Shown in pieces: positions 63,796 to 64,000 of a stretch of DNA of 64,000 nucleotides (positions within the stretch are counted from its first letter, which is position 1; the number at the start of each line of letters is the position of its first letter). The notes below the pieces were generated by a model. That model had not been told where the DNA came from. It saw only the letters and a list, made by a program, of their open reading frames with translations, and ran no database searches. The position numbers were made by a program, and so were the translations under genes. Source of the stretch: Porphyrobacter sp. TH134 (GTDB lineage: Bacteria; Pseudomonadota; Alphaproteobacteria; Sphingomonadales; Sphingomonadaceae); contig NZ_PKRO01000017.1 of the NCBI RefSeq assembly GCF_002855495.1, positions 1-64,000 on the forward strand, read 5' to 3'.

Positions 63796-64000
63796 GTCGA
63801 TACCTCTCGTTTGAGCGCAGCTGGCTCGAAGCTGTTGGCGCGGCGCAGTTCGGGGAAATACCACGCCCAGACCATAGTCACGAATATCGCACCCGCCCCG
63901 CCGAATACAACCGCCCCGGTCGCGCCGAGGATGGCTGCGGCAAGGCCGGATTGCATCTCGCCCAGCTCGTTGGAAGCGGAAATGGCAAGGCCCGAAATCG
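63792..64000 (-). CDS. MFS transporter, C-terminal end (partial)
   Basis: Only the last ~69 codons lie in the window. They read [18 protein letters not shown], then [37 protein letters not shown] and a stop (TGA 63792-63794). A final transmembrane helix followed by a short basic tail, with the FPELR ending, fits the major facilitator superfamily. Substrate cannot be inferred. It overlaps cysK by four bases. Confidence 0.7.
   Translation of the reverse strand, partial: ISGLAISASNELGEMQSGLAAAILGATGAVVFGGAGAIFVTMVWAWYFPELRRANSFEPAALKREVST

Overview
The window is high-GC alphaproteobacterial DNA. It most resembles an order Sphingomonadales genome (Erythrobacter, Porphyrobacter or Novosphingobium-like). 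This is inferred from the F-like tra gene set common on sphingomonad plasmids and integrative elements, the mreBCD-mrdA-rodA cluster, a lone PEP-CTERM protein, and palindromic repeats of the 'SPLPAGEGSG' type. No rRNA is present to settle the genus.

Layout: (1) 1-17.7 kb is an F-type conjugative type IV secretion operon, all on the minus strand: traA-traL-traE-traK-traB-dsbC-like-traV-traC-(130-aa membrane protein)-trbI-S26 peptidase (RP4 TraF type)-traW-traU-trbC-traN-traF-traH-traG. Most neighbours overlap by a few bases. traG is cut short at the left edge by unrelated DNA. No relaxase, coupling protein or oriT is seen, so the mobilisation half lies elsewhere or is lost. Two small regulators (an HTH protein and an AlpA-like protein) diverge from traA. 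(2) 17.8-18.6 kb is a broken SDR dehydrogenase. (3) 18.6-32.4 kb is one tight eight-gene minus-strand operon and the most unusual part of the window. In transcription order it encodes a four-helix membrane protein, a peptidoglycan amidase with a second putative lytic domain, a patatin phospholipase with a multi-helix membrane region inserted in its fold, a single-span membrane protein, a 982-residue orphan protein, an alpha/beta serine hydrolase, a caspase-like protease, and a protein ending in what looks like a prokaryotic YEATS (pYEATS) domain. I read it as a conflict or programmed-cell-death cassette aimed at the envelope; that function is inference. (4) 32.7-36.0 kb holds a decayed IS256-family transposase, an IS110-family transposase, and a LexA/CI-like regulator whose catalytic Ser and Lys both appear replaced.

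A tRNA-Lys(CTT) at 36.3 kb, with its 3' end facing the accessory DNA, marks the change to core genome. (5) 36.5-44.4 kb: rodA, mrdA (PBP2), mreD, mreC and mreB for cell elongation, then divergent mutL. (6) 44.5-51.2 kb: ychF, a P-loop kinase, a PEP-CTERM protein, pth, rplY, two tandem TraB/GumN proteins, and a small XRE regulator between two membrane proteins with paired operator-like palindromes upstream. (7) 51.4-57.5 kb: glyQ, glyS and ppdK; glyS carries two palindromic repeats inserted in frame. (8) 57.5-64 kb: a BioC-like methyltransferase, comF, a candidate ncRNA, hisI, a MerR regulator with an acyl-CoA dehydrogenase, a Pro/Ala-rich protein, a cysteine synthase, and the 3' end of an MFS transporter gene.

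How parts fit: the conjugation genes, the IS remnants, the repressor-like genes and the tRNA edge suggest an integrated conjugative element or genomic island, with the eight-gene envelope-attack operon as cargo. Right of the tRNA the gene content is ordinary housekeeping.
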